Assembly: GCF_018398335.1 (NCBI RefSeq) | Contig: NZ_JAHBRX010000001.1 | Location: 3,650,001-3,714,000, forward strand | Direction of reading: 5' to 3' | Source of the DNA: Chelatococcus sp. HY11 | GTDB lineage: Bacteria; Pseudomonadota; Alphaproteobacteria; Rhizobiales; Beijerinckiaceae | DNA: 64,000 nucleotides | Shown here: piece by piece, positions 62,696 to 64,000 of the stretch | How the letters are laid out: each line of letters starts with the position of its first letter | How positions within the stretch are numbered: the stretch's first letter is position 1 | Program-made: the position numbers and the translations under genes | Notes under the pieces: generated by a model | The model's database searches: none | Told to the model about the DNA's origin: nothing | Seen by the model: the letters and a program-made list of their open reading frames with translations, nothing else

Positions 62696-64000
62696 GTGCC
62701 CGATGCGCCGCCCATATTCCCTTTGCCGGAGCCTTTTGCCGGCTGGTTCGCCGCGCGAGGCTGGACACCGCGCGTCCATCAGCTCGAACTTCTGGCCAAG
62801 GCCGAGGCCGGCCGCTCGGCGCTGCTCGTCGCGCCGACGGGCGCCGGCAAGACGCTCGCCGGCTTTCTGCCGAGCCTGGTCGAACTCACCGCGCGCGGCA
62901 CGCATCCTGATGTCTCCCGCGGCATCCACACGCTCTACATCTCGCCCTTGAAGGCGCTTGCCGTCGACATCGCCCGCAACCTGGAAACCCCCGCGCGCGA
63001 GATGGGGCTGCCGGTCAGGATCGAGACACGCACGGGTGACACTCCCGCCCACAAGCGCGCGCGCCAGATCGAGCGGCCACCGGACATTCTCCTGACGACG
63101 CCGGAGCAACTGGCGCTTCTTCTTGCCCACCGGGAATCCGAGGCGTTTTTCTCTGGCCTGAAGCGCGTGGTGCTCGATGAATTGCACGCGCTCGTCACCT
63201 CCAAGCGCGGCGACCTGCTGTCGCTTGGTCTTGCGCGGCTTGGCCGGCTCGCGCCGGACCTGACCGCGGTCGGCCTGTCCGCCACGGTGCGGGAGCCGGA
63301 GGTGCTCGCCCGCTACCTGCCGGGGCGGGAAGCGGCCGACATCGTCGTGGTCAGGGGTGGCGCGCAACCCGAGATCGGTATCCTGGCGACCAAGGTCTCG
63401 CCGCCGCTCGCCGGCCACACCGCCGCCCACGCCATGCGCGAGGTCTATGCAGCGATCCGCGACCACAAGCTCAGCCTGGTGTTCGTGAACACCCGGATGC
63501 AGGCGGAGTTCCTGTTCCAGGAACTCTGGCACATGAACGACGACAACCTCGCCATCGCGCTCCATCATGGCTCGCTCGACGTTGGCCAACGCCGCCGTGT
63601 CGAGGAGGCGATGGCGGCGGGCCAGCTGAAGGCCGTCGTCTGCACCTCGACGCTCGATCTTGGCATCGACTGGGGCGACGTCGATCTCGTCATCAATGTC
63701 GGCGCTCCGAAGGGGGCGAGCCGTCTGATGCAGCGGATCGGCCGCGCCAACCACAGGCTCGACGAGCCATCTGCGGCGGTCCTCGTGCCCTCGAACCGCT
63801 TCGAGGTGCTGGAATGCCGGGCGGCGCTCGACGCCGTGGCGGAGGCCGCGCAGGATACGCCGGATGCGCGCACCGGGGCGCTCGACGTACTGGCCCAGCA
63901 TATACTCGGCATGGCCTGCGGCGCCCCCTTCGCGACTGACGCGCTCTACGACGAGGTGCGGCAGGCCGCTCCTTATGCCGGCCTCAGCCGCCCCGATTTC
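62696..64000 (+). CDS. Ligase-associated DEXH-box helicase (3'-truncated)
   Basis: The frame is open from GTG 62696 to the window end (435 codons), so the C-terminus is missing. It is an Lhr-like superfamily 2 helicase. Motifs are APTGAGKTLAG (Walker A), VVLDELHAL (a DELH box), GLSATV (motif III), VFVNTR and IGRANHR (motif VI). A TAG at 62684 blocks any earlier start except a few rare codons. It is divergent from the exonuclease and ligase genes, the arrangement seen for the ligase-associated repair set; the PdeM-type phosphoesterase usually accompanying it would lie beyond the window. Confidence 0.92.
   Translation, partial: MPDAPPIFPLPEPFAGWFAARGWTPRVHQLELLAKAEAGRSALLVAPTGAGKTLAGFLPSLVELTARGTHPDVSRGIHTLYISPLKALAVDIARNLETPAREMGLPVRIETRTGDTPAHKRARQIERPPDILLTTPEQLALLLAHRESEAFFSGLKRVVLDELHALVTSKRGDLLSLGLARLGRLAPDLTAVGLSATVREPEVLARYLPGREAADIVVVRGGAQPEIGILATKVSPPLAGHTAAHAMREVYAAIRDHKLSLVFVNTRMQAEFLFQELWHMNDDNLAIALHHGSLDVGQRRRVEEAMAAGQLKAVVCTSTLDLGIDWGDVDLVINVGAPKGASRLMQRIGRANHRLDEPSAAVLVPSNRFEVLECRAALDAVAEAAQDTPDARTGALDVLAQHILGMACGAPFATDALYDEVRQAAPYAGLSRPDF

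Noticed and set aside
62375-63901. 508-residue minus-strand frame opposite the helicase
   Set aside because: The plus strand encodes a complete set of helicase motifs; the minus frame has none and crosses the intergenic repeat.

Overview
The window is about 64 kb of GC-rich, densely packed bacterial chromosome, most likely from an alphaproteobacterium of the order Hyphomicrobiales (Rhizobiales). The grounds are a class I lysyl-tRNA synthetase, aerobic-pathway cobalamin genes (cobO, cobP, cobQ), a ligase-associated DNA-repair cluster typical of the group, dispersed repeats of the kind seen in rhizobial genomes, and a TTAA-N7-TTAA site matching the CtrA consensus. The genus cannot be fixed from sequence alone. 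There is no rRNA operon, prophage, CRISPR array or intact insertion sequence. One tRNA (Gln, anticodon TTG) is present. Both ends are cut inside genes: an RTX/S-layer-like secreted protein on the left and a DEXH-box helicase on the right.

Left part (1-15 kb): after the surface protein and a solo IS630-type helix-turn-helix protein lies a catabolic island. It has a LysR regulator divergent from a dipeptide/opine-type ABC importer (binding protein, two permeases, two ATPases), then an ATP-dependent hydantoinase/oxoprolinase pair (HyuA, HyuB) and a D-threonine-aldolase-like PLP enzyme. Most of these genes overlap by 1-4 bases, so this looks like one import-and-hydrolysis operon for a cyclic amide or peptide-like compound, possibly of D configuration. 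dapD (lysine and peptidoglycan synthesis) follows on the other strand.

Middle part (15-47 kb): a degenerate ABC-exporter-like protein with a separate metallo-beta-lactamase-fold hydrolase; a polysaccharide module (WecA-like transferase, SDR epimerase, FlaA1/CapD-type dehydratase); an OpgC-like membrane acyltransferase; a cobalamin block (cobQ, a VOC protein, cobO, cobP); an aminotransferase, a PotF-like binding protein and glucokinase. An RpiR-type regulator shares predicted operators (TGTAG-N5-TTAC type) with a nearby orphan binding protein and with an operon for a D-cysteine-desulfhydrase-like and a DoeB-like enzyme. Next come an XRE regulator/monooxygenase pair divergent from a SnoaL-like gene around a perfect 19-base palindrome, tRNA-Gln, an RND efflux pair, and a Wzm/Wzt polysaccharide exporter.

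Right part (47-64 kb): housekeeping genes pyrE, lysK and pyrD; a SCO copper chaperone; a cellulose-synthase-like glycosyltransferase with a GspE-N/MshEN-like front end; small membrane proteins; an S24 repressor-like gene; an orphan NarL-type response regulator; and a DNA-repair trio (ATP-dependent ligase, MBL exonuclease, DEXH helicase). This segment is rich in palindromic repeats, including one nested palindrome lying in frame inside the ligase gene.
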